DNA of 64,000 nt. It comes from Candidatus Anammoxibacter sp. Lineage in GTDB: Bacteria; Planctomycetota; Brocadiia; Brocadiales; Anammoxibacteraceae. Location of the stretch: contig JAIQZQ010000011.1 in the NCBI GenBank assembly GCA_021777105.1, forward strand, positions 28,076 to 92,075, given 5' to 3'. Numbering within the stretch: the stretch's first letter is position 1; the number at the start of each line of letters is the position of its first letter. Below the pieces are notes generated by a model that made no database searches, had not been told where the DNA came from, and was given only the letters and a program-made list of their open reading frames with translations. Below are positions 24,521 through 33,264 of this stretch, piece after piece. The position numbers and the translations under genes are program-made.

Positions 24521-25504
24521 ATGTTACTAGATAAACCAGTCAACCTGACAATCAAACACGCATTCAAAGGCAAACGCTTAGACAAATACCTTGTCTCGCG
24601 CTTTGAAGAGGACTATTCGCGCACATTTATACAAGGCCTGATCAACAATGGAGACGTGACGGTATGCGGTCGCCCGGTAAAAAGCAGTTATGAAATCAGG
24701 CAAAACGACGTCATTGATATAAAACTGCCGGAAATCATGCCTGACTGTAATATAGAACCCGAAGATATACCTATCAACGTTATATATGAAGACGATCATA
24801 TAATGGTCATTAACAAATCCGCGGATATGATAGTGCATCCCGCCCGCGGGCACGCAAGGGGCACCCTGGTTAACGCCGTAAAATATCACTGCGACACGCT
24901 TTCTGAATTAAACGGCCCTATTCGCCCGGGCATTGTCCACAGGCTCGATAGAGATACCACCGGCGCAATAATTATAGCAAAGACAGATCTAAGCCACTCG
25001 TCGCTCGGCAAACAGTTTGAAAACAGGGAGGTGCAAAAGGAGTATCTTGCCGTTGTTGAAGGAAAAGTCCAATTTGATTCAGACACAATCCAGGCCCCAA
25101 TAGGGCGGGATAAACGCCATAGGGAGAAAATGGCTATTAGATACGACAATGGCAAACCGGGTTTCTCCAGATACCAGGTCGCAGAGCGGTTTAAACGCCA
25201 CACCCTGGTCAAAGTGTTTCCCAAGACGGGCAGGACGCATCAAATCCGGGTGCATATGAAATATATCGGCCACCCTATTATCGCCGACGCGATGTACACC
25301 AACAAAAGCGCGTTCTTTATCTCAGAGCTGACAAATGAAAATGTTGAGGATGAAATCCCCCTAATTGAACGCCAGGCCCTGCACGCGCACAAGATATCAT
25401 TTACCCATCCATCGTCTAGAAAATTAGTTGAATTTAAGGCTGAGCTTCCGCCGGATATGAACAACCTGATAAATGGATTAAAAAATTTAACAAACCAGCC
25501 TTAA
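24521..25504 (+). CDS. rluD: RluA-family 23S rRNA pseudouridine synthase (RluD-like)
   Basis: This 327-residue enzyme has an N-terminal S4 RNA-binding domain (about 14-75, 'KRLDKYLVSRFEEDYSRTFIQGLI'). A catalytic domain follows with 'HRLDRDTTGAIIIAKT' containing the invariant Asp, 'TGRTHQIRVHM', and 'HAHKISFTHP'. The S4 plus RluA arrangement is that of RluC/RluD, which isomerise uridines in helix 69 or nearby of 23S rRNA. The exact sites cannot be read from sequence. A stretch of about 25 residues near 263-290 ('ISELTNENVEDEIPLIER') is longer than usual. There is no obvious ribosome site before the ATG. It stands alone. Confidence 0.9.
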   Translation: MLLDKPVNLTIKHAFKGKRLDKYLVSRFEEDYSRTFIQGLINNGDVTVCGRPVKSSYEIRQNDVIDIKLPEIMPDCNIEPEDIPINVIYEDDHIMVINKSADMIVHPARGHARGTLVNAVKYHCDTLSELNGPIRPGIVHRLDRDTTGAIIIAKTDLSHSSLGKQFENREVQKEYLAVVEGKVQFDSDTIQAPIGRDKRHREKMAIRYDNGKPGFSRYQVAERFKRHTLVKVFPKTGRTHQIRVHMKYIGHPIIADAMYTNKSAFFISELTNENVEDEIPLIERQALHAHKISFTHPSSRKLVEFKAELPPDMNNLINGLKNLTNQP

Positions 25505-25654
25505 ATTTATTGAAATTTTTACAAATTTCATTTAACATCGTTAATCTTAGGGCTCTGTTCGAGCCCTTACGCCTCTGTTCATAGGCGAAAACATAAATTT
25601 TAAGACATCTATTCATTTTCAAACATAGCAATTTAAAAGGAGGTTTTAGCAAAA

Positions 25655-27172
25655 ATGAAAAAGTTTACAACAATACGCATTATAGCTCTCTTGTTTCTTT
25701 TGGGAGCCGCGGGATACTCATCTGAGATATTTGGCGAACCGGCGGGAAAAGACGCCGGCGGAGAAGTTTACATCTGGGGCCTGACGGCCACTTACACCGG
25801 CCCTGACGAGTTGTTGCCCGGGGAGGGAAAGTTTAAAAAGCTGTTCAAATTCCTCCCTTCAATAAGATGGTACGATCCGGCTCATTACTTTCAGCCCAGA
25901 GAGATAATAGAGGGCCAGTTTGCCGGGCCTGAATGCGTTTTATGCCATACCGTGCAAACACCGGGTATTGTTAAAGACTGGAAAAGGAGCAAACACTCCA
26001 AACCAGGCAAGACGAAATCTATGAAGACGGAACAGATTGTCGCATGCGACGCTTGCCACGGCAATGATCATAATAAACTAACAATGCCTGACGTCAATGT
26101 GTGCGGGAAGTGCCACATGGAAAAAGTTGTTGAGCATAAAGCAGGCGGCCACGGCCGCGCTTTTCATCGCGACGTGGTTGAAAATGCCGGCTTGATTGAT
26201 AAACCGGCTGAAGAGGCCCACAGTTGCGTCGTATGCCACGGAACCATTGAAAACAGATGCGACGGTTGCCACACAAGGCACAGGTTTAACCCGGCTGAAG
26301 CCCGAAGGTCTGAAAACTGCGGAGTCTGCCATACAGGCACTGATCAATACGATTATGAGACGTGGATGAACTCGTATCACGGAAAGATTTATAAAACCGA
26401 AGGCGACGAATGGGACTGGAACTTGCGCCTTAAAGATTGGAGCAAAGTCGGGAAGGAGGGGCAAATGCCCGCGCCGCGCACTCCAACATGCGCTTATTGC
26501 CATATGCCCAAAGGTGTGCACAACGTAGGCCAAACTATAACGGCGGATACTGATAAAGGAAAATCGCTTGTTGACCGCGGAGCTGAAAAGTATAAGGCCA
26601 AACGCAAAAAATGGCTTAAAACCTGTAAAAAATGCCACTCTACCAGATTCGCCAACGACCAGTTAAACGCAATGGACGAGGTGGTGAACATGAGTTTTGT
26701 CAAAGTGCGCGAAGCGTTTAACATTGTCAATGATTTGCAAAAAGAAGGGTTGATTGACCCGACGCCCGAAGGCCTTGCGCCGGATTGGAAAGGCCATACA
26801 ACCTTTAGTTTAAATCCTGAAGGGCAGGATCGCCTATATAATGTTTCAAAAATTGAAAGAATGGCGATGGATATGCTCGCGGTTCACTCAACTGCAATCT
26901 ATAAAGGCGCAGCTCACTTCTCAATGGCAGATATGACGTATAACAACGGAGCATTTTCAATGGATCGCGCGTTGATTAATATCAAGGACGAAGCCTCAAA
27001 ACTCAGAAGGATTGCGCGACTCGAAAGTAAACAGGACATTAAACATATTCCATACGATTTCTGGAAAAACGGCGAGTTTACAAATCTGCTTAAAGGCAAA
27101 AAACGGATAGAAGGAGCCGTCCTAGAGAAAAAAGAGTGTCTCCATGGCGATACTACTGATTGCAGAGAATAA
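25655..27172 (+). CDS. Periplasmic octaheme cytochrome c, hydroxylamine-oxidoreductase-like
   Basis: A signal peptide (about 1-27) leads a 505-residue protein with eight CxxCH haem sites at residues about 94, 131, 150, 191, 202, 222, 279 and 324. A haem-free helical C-terminus has 'IYKGAAHFSMADMTYNNG'. The count, spacing and C-terminal helices match the HAO/octaheme family, whose members oxidise hydroxylamine or hydrazine (if a Tyr cross-links haem 4) or reduce nitrite. A Tyr in 'MTYNNG' could be the cross-linking residue, but I cannot align it reliably. The ribosome site AAGGAGG is strong. No quinol dehydrogenase or cytochrome partner flanks it, unlike most nitrogen-cycle HAO clusters, so its role here is open. 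Confidence 0.88.
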   Translation: MKKFTTIRIIALLFLLGAAGYSSEIFGEPAGKDAGGEVYIWGLTATYTGPDELLPGEGKFKKLFKFLPSIRWYDPAHYFQPREIIEGQFAGPECVLCHTVQTPGIVKDWKRSKHSKPGKTKSMKTEQIVACDACHGNDHNKLTMPDVNVCGKCHMEKVVEHKAGGHGRAFHRDVVENAGLIDKPAEEAHSCVVCHGTIENRCDGCHTRHRFNPAEARRSENCGVCHTGTDQYDYETWMNSYHGKIYKTEGDEWDWNLRLKDWSKVGKEGQMPAPRTPTCAYCHMPKGVHNVGQTITADTDKGKSLVDRGAEKYKAKRKKWLKTCKKCHSTRFANDQLNAMDEVVNMSFVKVREAFNIVNDLQKEGLIDPTPEGLAPDWKGHTTFSLNPEGQDRLYNVSKIERMAMDMLAVHSTAIYKGAAHFSMADMTYNNGAFSMDRALINIKDEASKLRRIARLESKQDIKHIPYDFWKNGEFTNLLKGKKRIEGAVLEKKECLHGDTTDCRE

Positions 27173-27302
27173 CTTCCGGGTAGGTTGGGTAGAGGAACGA
27201 AACCCAACAATAAACTCTTTAGATTTCCCTCTTTGGCAAAGAGGGAGTAAGGGAGATCCGAATTGAGTATACCGCAAGAAAACCTCTTGATTGAGCCCCT
27301 TG

Positions 27303-27331
27303 ACCGGCGCAGTTTTGTAGATTGCTCCTGC
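27303..27331. repeat. REP-like hairpin (GGCGCAGTTTTGTAGATTGC type)
   Basis: An imperfect stem of the same family as 24325-24362 and 13600-13622. It lies upstream of trpB in the 201-bp gap after the cytochrome gene. That gap also holds GAGGGAGTAAGGGAG-type short repeats. Confidence 0.5.
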
Positions 27332-27373
27332 AGGATAATTACTTTATGTATATAACATGAAAGGAAATTTGAT

Positions 27374-28612
27374 ATGACTACAGCTACCGAAGAACAAAAA
27401 ACCGATAGCGAATTCAAAATAATCGAATATCCCGATAAAATGGGACGATTCGGCAAATTTGGCGGCAAATTCGTGCCTGAAACCCTTATGCCCGCATTGG
27501 ATGAACTGGAAGAGGCGTATCTCGCCGCAAAAGACGACCCTGAATTTAACAGAGAGTTCGAATACTACCTTCGCGAATATGTCGGCAGGCCGTCACCCCT
27601 ATATTTTGCAGAACGGCTTACCAAAAAGTACAACGGCCCCAAAATATACCTGAAACGCGAAGACCTCAACCACACCGGCGCCCACAAGATAAACAACACT
27701 ATCGGCCAGATTCTTCTTGCCTTACGTATGGGTAAAAAGAGGATTATTGCCGAGACCGGCGCCGGTCAACACGGCGTGGCTACCGCCACGGCAGCCGCAA
27801 TGTTCGGCCTAGATTGCGAAGTGTACATGGGCGAAGAAGATATTCGCAGGCAGAAACTGAACGTATTCCGCATGAAACTGCTCGGCACTAAAGTTATCCC
27901 GGTCTCAACCGGATCAAAGACATTAAAGGACGCCACCAACGAAGCCCTGCGCGACTGGATGTCGTCCGTTCGCAACACACATTACATCATAGGCTCGGTT
28001 GTGGGCCCTCATCCATACCCGGTAATGATTAGAAATTTTCAACGCATTATAGGGCAAGAGACAAAAGACCAAATCATGGCAAAAGAGAGCAAACTGCCCG
28101 ATTACGTAATAGCCTGCGTTGGAGGCGGCAGCAACTCCATTGGCATATTCTACCCGTTCCTTGAAGACAAAGGCGTAAATCTGGTAGGCGTTGAAGCCGG
28201 CGGTTTTGGAACAAAAGCGGGCGACCACGCCTCGACACTTTCCAAAGGCAAACCCGGCGTTCTTCACGGCAGCATGAGCTACGTCTTGCAGGACGAAGAA
28301 GGCCAGACAGAGATTGTGCACTCAATCTCAGCCGGACTCGACTACCCCGGAGTAGGCCCTGAACATAGCTATTTAAAGGACGCGGGAAGGGTTGAATATG
28401 TTTCCGTAACCGATGAAGAGTCTGTTCAGGCGTTTCAGGTGTGCGCCCATTCAGAAGGCATAATCCCGGCCCTCGAATCATCGCACGCCCTTGCCCAACT
28501 TGGCAAGATGGCCCCAAATATAGGCAAAGACAAAGTAATAGTAGTCTGCCTTTCAGGAACCGGAGATAAAGACTCGTTCGAAGTCGCCAGAAAAACAGGA
28601 CAGGATATTTAA
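27374..28612 (+). CDS. trpB: Tryptophan synthase beta subunit
   Basis: This 412-residue PLP enzyme condenses indole and serine to tryptophan in the alpha2-beta2 complex. The PLP lysine lies in '[16 protein letters not shown]' (about residue 97). '[17 protein letters not shown]', '[15 protein letters not shown]' (phosphate-binding Gly loop) and '[13 protein letters not shown]' all match TrpB1. It has a ribosome site (AAGGAAAT) 5-6 bases before the ATG. The trpA gene follows, but only after a 353-bp gap occupied by an IS66-type MITE. Its base composition is typical of the housekeeping genes here. Confidence 0.97.
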   Translation: MTTATEEQKTDSEFKIIEYPDKMGRFGKFGGKFVPETLMPALDELEEAYLAAKDDPEFNREFEYYLREYVGRPSPLYFAERLTKKYNGPKIYLKREDLNHTGAHKINNTIGQILLALRMGKKRIIAETGAGQHGVATATAAAMFGLDCEVYMGEEDIRRQKLNVFRMKLLGTKVIPVSTGSKTLKDATNEALRDWMSSVRNTHYIIGSVVGPHPYPVMIRNFQRIIGQETKDQIMAKESKLPDYVIACVGGGSNSIGIFYPFLEDKGVNLVGVEAGGFGTKAGDHASTLSKGKPGVLHGSMSYVLQDEEGQTEIVHSISAGLDYPGVGPEHSYLKDAGRVEYVSVTDEESVQAFQVCAHSEGIIPALESSHALAQLGKMAPNIGKDKVIVVCLSGTGDKDSFEVARKTGQDI

Positions 28613-28619
28613 TATCAGA

Positions 28620-28941
28620 GTCTCTATTCAGCGTAATTTATTACCCATTGTGAAATAGTTCTTTTAAATGTATTGTGACATTGTTAGAAAGTGACTAAAG
28701 TTTAAAGTGAGCTAAAATGCCTAAAGTTCCGGTAAAAATCAAAGATTTTTGGCTTTTATACATGGAAGCTACGCAGCTTGTATGCTATAGTGAGAATCAT
28801 TATCGTATGGAAAAAATAGAAGCATTCAAAAATTGAAAATTTTTACCTAAACTTTAGCCCACTTTTAACTTTAGATCACTTTAGTCACTGCGTCTAATAA
28901 AGAACTTTGCATACTTTATGGCAAATTCGCTGAATAGTTAC
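28620..28941. mobile_element. IS66-type MITE, copy C (322 bp) between trpB and trpA
   Basis: The left end GTCTCTATTCAGCG and the right end read inward GTAACTATTCAGCG are flanked by a perfect 8-bp duplication ATATCAGA (28612-28619 and 28942-28949). Inside are long inverted segments (AGTGACTAAAGTTTAAAG and its partner CTTTAGATCACTTTAGTCACT, imperfect) and a short reading frame at 28762-28836. Its presence explains the wide trpB-trpA gap. It may weaken co-transcription or supply a promoter for trpA. Confidence 0.88.
28762..28836 (+). CDS. Short conserved peptide (24 aa) inside MITE
   Basis: ATG to TGA encodes 24 residues beginning MEATQLVCYSENHY. Two other short frames in the window, at 40070 and 40123, encode MNTEQLICFSENY and MKTEQLVCFSENY. 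The protein pattern (x-T-x-QLvC-f/y-SEN) is shared while many codon third positions differ, which favours selection for the peptide over simple DNA copying. It has no clear ribosome site here. It might instead be the hairpin-forming RNA that is conserved, since the CAGCTTxxxTGCT core can pair. Confidence 0.35.
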   Translation: MEATQLVCYSENHYRMEKIEAFKN

Positions 28942-28965
28942 ATATCAGAAAGAATAAATTAAACC

Positions 28966-29772
28966 ATGAACAGAATCGAAAAAAGATTTAGCGATCTCAA
29001 ACAACGCAACGAAACCGCGTTTATCCCGTTTATCACGGCAGGCGACCCATCATTGCAGGCAACCGAATCCATAATTACACAGCTTGACAAGAAAGGCGCC
29101 GACGTCATTGAACTCGGCTTCCCTTTCTCCGACCCAATCGCCGACGGCCCCGTAATCCAGGCCTCATACAACCGCGCGCTTGGAAACGGCTTTAAAATAA
29201 ACAACATATTTGACTCCATTAAAAACATTCGCAAAGAGTCTGAAATACCCATAGTCGCAATGGTCTCATACAGCATTGTTTACAGAGTAGGGTATGACAA
29301 ATTTATCGAACAGGCAAAACAGGCCGGCATTGACGGCGCAACCATCCCTGATATGCCCGTGGAAGAGGCAACAGAAGTGTTTGATGTGGGCGCGAAAAAT
29401 GATTTCAAGATTGTATGCTTTGCAGCTCCCACAACAACGCCCAAACGCATAGACATAATCACCGCCAAAACACAGGGCTTTCTTTACTACATTGCCGTTG
29501 TAGGCATAACAGGCGCCAGGGCCACCCTGCCCGACGACATATCTGAAAATATCAAACGCCTTAAAGCCAAAACCGATTGCCCAATTGCCGCCGGTTTCGG
29601 CGTCTCAACTTACGAACAGGCCGCCACTGTAGGCAAGATAGCCGACGGAGTAATAGTCGGCAGCGCAATAGTCAAACAGATCGAAAAACACAAGGCCATG
29701 CCCGCCGGAGATATAGCAACCCAGATAGCCCAATTCACCGAAAACCTGATCCAAGGCGCTAAAGGAAAATAA
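28966..29772 (+). CDS. trpA: Tryptophan synthase alpha subunit
   Basis: This 268-residue TIM-barrel enzyme cleaves indole-3-glycerol phosphate to indole and glyceraldehyde 3-phosphate and passes the indole to TrpB. It shows 'FIPFITAGDPS', 'IELGFPFSDPIADGPVIQ' (catalytic Glu and Asp), 'GIDGATIPDMPVEE', and phosphate-binding 'AAGFGV' and 'GVIVGSAIVK'. It begins 24 bp after the MITE, so its ribosome site region (CAGAAAG) partly overlaps the MITE target duplication. No other trp genes are in the window. Confidence 0.96.
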   Translation: MNRIEKRFSDLKQRNETAFIPFITAGDPSLQATESIITQLDKKGADVIELGFPFSDPIADGPVIQASYNRALGNGFKINNIFDSIKNIRKESEIPIVAMVSYSIVYRVGYDKFIEQAKQAGIDGATIPDMPVEEATEVFDVGAKNDFKIVCFAAPTTTPKRIDIITAKTQGFLYYIAVVGITGARATLPDDISENIKRLKAKTDCPIAAGFGVSTYEQAATVGKIADGVIVGSAIVKQIEKHKAMPAGDIATQIAQFTENLIQGAKGK

Positions 29773-30035
29773 CCCCAGTGATTTGCGCGGCTCGCATAGA
29801 GCCTAAAATCGATCCAGATAAATAAAAAAGCAAAAGCATAGAAACACGGATGACACGGATTAGGCGGATTTACACAGATTTAGAGCAAAAAGGGTAAAGC
29901 AAACTTGAAGCTCCGTAACTAATAACAACAATGGACATCCCCTCTAAAAAGAGGGAAACGAGGGGTGTGTAAATGCTCTTTTAAAAGATTTATCCCCTGA
30001 GGGGAGAATTATGCCCGGGGGGCTAAAATAACAGC
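29773..30035. other. Gene-free stretch with short dispersed repeats
   Basis: Contains GATGACACGGATTAGGCGGATTTACACAG-type sequence near 29850, which recurs in varied form near 31890, 32310, 35285 and 47470. At 29938-29978 there is CATCCCCTCTAAAAAGAGGG and GGGGTGTGT, a fragment matching the right half of the IS66-type MITE. No gene or promoter I can support. Confidence 0.5.
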
Positions 30036-30725
30036 ATGAGCGTAACCGACATAAGATACATCTTTAAATTCGACGGCGGCGAGCAGCTTGATATCCCATT
30101 ACAGTTTGAAGACGACGCCTTTGATCTTGTCAAAAAAGGCGCTTACAACAAAGAACCTTATCACTCCGAATATCCAAAATGCCCCCATTGCCCTTATGTT
30201 GATGACCAGGACTATGAATGCCCTCTAATCAACCCCTTATTGTATTTTATTCGAGTCTTTGACAAATACTTCTCATACGACAATGTCTTTGTCACAGTAG
30301 AGTTTAAAGATAGAACCGTCACCTCTGCCACCTCAATCCAAAAAGGGTTTAGCTCCCTCATGGGTTTAATCATCCCAACTTGCGGCTGCCCGCACACAAT
30401 GTATTTAAGGCCAATGGCCAGGTTTCATTTGCCTTTTTCAAACACAATAGAGACAATGTACCGCAGATTCTCCATGTTTTGCGCCTCTGAATTTCTAACC
30501 TGCAAAGAGGGCGGAACAATACAGGTAGAGCTGAATAAACTAAATGAGCTAAACAACAACATACACAATATCAACCACAACATTTGCGACTATTTGAGAG
30601 ACACATGCAAAAAAGACTCATTTGTAAACGCAGTAACCATATTGGACATGTTCCTTGTATCAATGGAGGTCACCATTAACAAAGAGTTCCACGAGTTGCG
30701 CAAAATTTTTGGATTTCAGCGTTAA
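30036..30725 (+). CDS. Conserved-looking cysteine-motif protein, unknown function
   Basis: This 229-residue soluble protein is not recognised. The N-terminal half is beta-rich ('VTDIRYIFKFDGGEQLDIPLQF') followed by CPHCPY and CPL (a possible metal-binding knuckle at about 50-68). A second cluster PTCGCPHT lies at about 113-120. The C-terminus is helical ('LNKLNELNNNIHNINHNICDYL'). With two Cys/His clusters it could bind zinc or a cluster. It has no membrane segment. It stands alone between repeat-rich gaps and has codon use similar to its housekeeping neighbours, which suggests a resident gene. Confidence 0.6.
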   Translation: MSVTDIRYIFKFDGGEQLDIPLQFEDDAFDLVKKGAYNKEPYHSEYPKCPHCPYVDDQDYECPLINPLLYFIRVFDKYFSYDNVFVTVEFKDRTVTSATSIQKGFSSLMGLIIPTCGCPHTMYLRPMARFHLPFSNTIETMYRRFSMFCASEFLTCKEGGTIQVELNKLNELNNNIHNINHNICDYLRDTCKKDSFVNAVTILDMFLVSMEVTINKEFHELRKIFGFQR

Positions 30726-30933
30726 TTTTAAAAGAACGGAATCTTTTCAATTTACTGCGGGTAGGGGCCGACGTTAGTCGCTCTTTTAAAAAAATTCATT
30801 TTAAAAACAACAGCGATTGAGTTGCGCTTAACTGAAACCAAGGTAAAATCAAAACAAGAGCAGCAGCAATTTTAGACAGGATATACGGGATTTACAGGAT
30901 AAAAACAAAAACATAAAAGAAGAAATTTACACT

Positions 30934-30989
30934 GGTTACAAAGCCCCAGCTTTGTAACCTCAAATTCCAGAAGCCCCAGCTTCGCGTTC
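30934..30989 (+). repeat. Double-hairpin repeat Y, copy 2
   Basis: GGTTACAAAGCCCCAGCTTT then GTAACCTCAAATTCCAGAAG then CCCCAGCTTCGCGTTC. The first stem GGTTACAAAGC/GCTTTGTAACC is perfect (11 bp, loop CCCA). The second stem is GAAGC/GCTTC. It matches 7939-7992 (inverted) and 35192-35246. The rest of 30726-31069 shows nothing else. Confidence 0.8.
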
Positions 30990-31069
30990 AGAATCGTTTC
31001 AAAACTTTAACCAAACAGGCCTAAACTATACTCAGTATAGAATAGATAAAAAACATTTGAAGCTGCTTA

Positions 31070-31474
31070 TTAGAGCAAAATTTTGAAACCATATTGCTCA
31101 AAATGACTATCTTTTGTAAATGCTTCATCAATTTTATACTCTCTCATTACAACAAACGAAGAGATATCGGTCAATCCCCATTCTTTATCAATATATTGTT
31201 TATAAATATGCAATGTCCGTTTAATCATAATATCCGTGATTTTTAAAATTTGAACATCTTCACTGCTATATAAATAATCAATCGTTTTTACAGCTAATGG
31301 TTTATTCTTAGCCAAAGCATTTCCGACTTCCACAATAATATATTCTGTAGTTATGAAATTAACATTTTCTAATAGTAGTGTCGAATTCATCTGTGCCGCA
31401 GTTTCATGCAAAGAATCCCTCTTATTTACAATAGCGAGAATTCCACACGTATCTAAAAATATTTTGCGCATCAT
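31070..31474 (-). CDS. PIN-domain toxin (VapC-like)
   Basis: This 134-residue protein has the PIN layout: 'FLDTCGILAIVNKRD' (first acidic Asp8), 'TTEYIIVEVGNALA' (Glu), and 'GLTDISSFVVMREYKIDEAFTKDSHFEQYGF' (last Asp residues). PIN toxins cut RNA, often initiator tRNA or 23S rRNA, in a metal-dependent way. Its start overlaps the stop of the upstream small gene (ATGA), the usual antitoxin-toxin coupling. All the acidic residues appear present, so it may be active. Confidence 0.88.
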   Translation of the reverse strand: MMRKIFLDTCGILAIVNKRDSLHETAAQMNSTLLLENVNFITTEYIIVEVGNALAKNKPLAVKTIDYLYSSEDVQILKITDIMIKRTLHIYKQYIDKEWGLTDISSFVVMREYKIDEAFTKDSHFEQYGFKILL

Positions 31475-31683
31475 TTAGCTCCGTACAAATATTTATCATG
31501 GTTTTCAGCTAAATCTTCAATTTCCAAATCTTCAGATATATCAATCAACTTTGATAACACATTTTTTCTTTTATGAACTACATTTTCAATAAAGTTCTCA
31601 TAGCTTCCATTAAATTGATTGTTTACTATTTCTTTTAATTTTTTTTCTGTTTTAGATGGCAACTCTAAATCTAAATGTAACAT
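31471..31683 (-). CDS. Antitoxin partner of PIN toxin
   Basis: This 70-residue, charged protein starts with 'MLHLDLELPSKTEKKLKEIV' (a ribbon-helix-helix-like beginning) and has an acidic tail 'SEDLEIEDLAENHDKYLYG' that probably wraps the toxin. It has a good ribosome site (AAGGAGTG) and overlaps the PIN toxin gene by 4 bp. The family cannot be named with certainty. The function follows from size, order and overlap. Confidence 0.75.
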   Translation of the reverse strand: MLHLDLELPSKTEKKLKEIVNNQFNGSYENFIENVVHKRKNVLSKLIDISEDLEIEDLAENHDKYLYGAK

Positions 31684-31763
31684 GACTCACTCCTTTATAT
31701 ATCTATTTATCGAAATCAATATCATAAACAAAGACTAAATTATACATTTATACAACAGGAAGT

Positions 31764-31815
31764 CAACGGCAAGAATCGTTCTAAAACTTCGGTTTTGGAA
31801 CGATTCTTGCCGTTG
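31764..31815. repeat. Perfect-stem hairpin with UUCG tetraloop
   Basis: 24-bp arms (CAACGGCAAGAATCGTTCTA... / ...GAACGATTCTTGCCGTTG) with one G-U type mismatch and a C(TTCG)G loop, the most stable RNA tetraloop. It lies upstream of the antitoxin start in the 735-bp gap 31684-32418. The rest of that gap holds dispersed short repeats (CGCGTCATCAGTGTCATCC, AATCTGTGAAATCTGTGGA) and a lone family-2 element end near 32383. Confidence 0.8.
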
Positions 31816-32418
31816 AAACTCCGTTTCATATCACATCAATCCCTAAAAATTTCAGATTTGAACTACCCTTGTACCTTTTGTTTTATCCGCGCAAATCCGC
31901 GTCATCAGTGTCATCCGCGTTCTATCGCCTTTGCTATTCTTCGTGTCTTTTTGTGTCTTTTCGTGGGCGCGCTTTTGTATTTTAATTGATGGCCACGCTC
32001 CGCTTTGCCCATCCTGCCTTTCCCTTCTTTTTGCTCTGAGTTTATGCTGAGTAATTACGAAGTGCGCATTCGCTTTTGTATTGTAATCAATAGACACCTT
32101 TAATTCCCCTCCATTGATGGGAGGGATTAGAGCTTAAAAGTTAAATTCTGACATTTTTTGACAGAAAATTACTATGCGTCATTAAATTTCAGGATTAATA
32201 CGGTTTGTTTTTAGGAGAACTTTAATCGCAAAACAAAAACGTTTAGAAGCGCTCTGCAAGACTGCCCAGCTTTAAATATTGTTTTTTCGCTTTTAATCTG
32301 TGAAATCTATGATTGCTTTTTAATCTGTGAAATCTGTGGAATCTGTGGTTTATCTTGCTTTTGCTTTTCCGGTTTATCCGGGTTAGGGGAGGGTGATAAG
32401 AATTGTTCAATTCATGTT

Positions 32419-33249
32419 TTACAATTTAGCCCCACAATGTTTACAAAAAACAGCATCGTCATCATGCCATTTATATTTACATCCTGAACATGTAATTGTA
32501 GCAACCTTATTGTGCCCCATAGCGCTTGTAATTTCCGCTGTGACAATACCGGTAGGCACCGCTATTATACCATAGCCCATAATCATAATTACAGATGACA
32601 ACATCTGCCCAATATTGGTTTTGGGAGTTATATCGCCGTAACCAACCGTTGTAAGAGTTACAACAGCCCAATAAATGCCTCGCGGTATGCTTGTGAAACC
32701 GTGTTTCTCGCCTTCAACTATGTACATCAATGATCCAAAAATAATTACAATTGTTACAACGCTAAACAAAAAAACTGTAATCTTGCGTTGGCTTGCTTGC
32801 AACGCCCCTAAAAGAAGGTTGGATTCTCCCACATATTTCACAAGTTTAAGCACCCTGAAAATACGAAGCACACGAAGAATCCTTATCACTATCAAAAATT
32901 GGCTGCCGGGCAGAAAAATGCTGATGTAGGTCGGCGCTATTGACAACAAATCCACAATACCAAAAAAACTAAACAAATACGAAACATGGTTCTTGCTACA
33001 AATTAACCTTAAGATATATTCAATTGTAAAGAGAATTGTAAATGTCCACTCTGCAATACGTAAATATTTGCCATACTTAAGCTCAATTGAATTAACGCTA
33101 TCAAGCATCACAGTTGCAACGCTTAAAAAAATAATAACAATTAAAACAATATCAAATAATTTCCCGGTAGGCGTGTTAGATTCAAAAATAGCGCTAAACA
33201 GAGATTCACGCCATCCAACCTTCTTATTATCCTTAATTTCTCTATCCAT
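32419..33249 (-). CDS. Voltage-gated-type potassium channel with C-terminal zinc ribbon
   Basis: This 276-residue inner-membrane protein has six helices. S4 carries regularly spaced arginines ('RILRVLRIFRVLKLVKY', about 115-131). The pore loop has the K+ selectivity filter TVGYGD (about 199-204), followed by S6 ('GYGIIAVPTGIVTAEIT'). The last 30 residues form a CSGC...CKHCG zinc ribbon, which is rare on Kv channels and may gate or tether it. I chose the ATG at 33249. The frame can be extended to a GTG at 33288, but that lies inside the MITE (33265-33423). The MITE therefore occupies the 5' leader. Confidence 0.9.
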   Translation of the reverse strand: MDREIKDNKKVGWRESLFSAIFESNTPTGKLFDIVLIVIIFLSVATVMLDSVNSIELKYGKYLRIAEWTFTILFTIEYILRLICSKNHVSYLFSFFGIVDLLSIAPTYISIFLPGSQFLIVIRILRVLRIFRVLKLVKYVGESNLLLGALQASQRKITVFLFSVVTIVIIFGSLMYIVEGEKHGFTSIPRGIYWAVVTLTTVGYGDITPKTNIGQMLSSVIMIMGYGIIAVPTGIVTAEITSAMGHNKVATITCSGCKYKWHDDDAVFCKHCGAKL

Positions 33250-33264
33250 TTTTTCTCTTCTTTT

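Noticed and set aside
26078..26638. 186-residue reverse frame within the cytochrome gene
   Set aside because: The octaheme cytochrome with eight CxxCH motifs is unmistakable on the plus strand.
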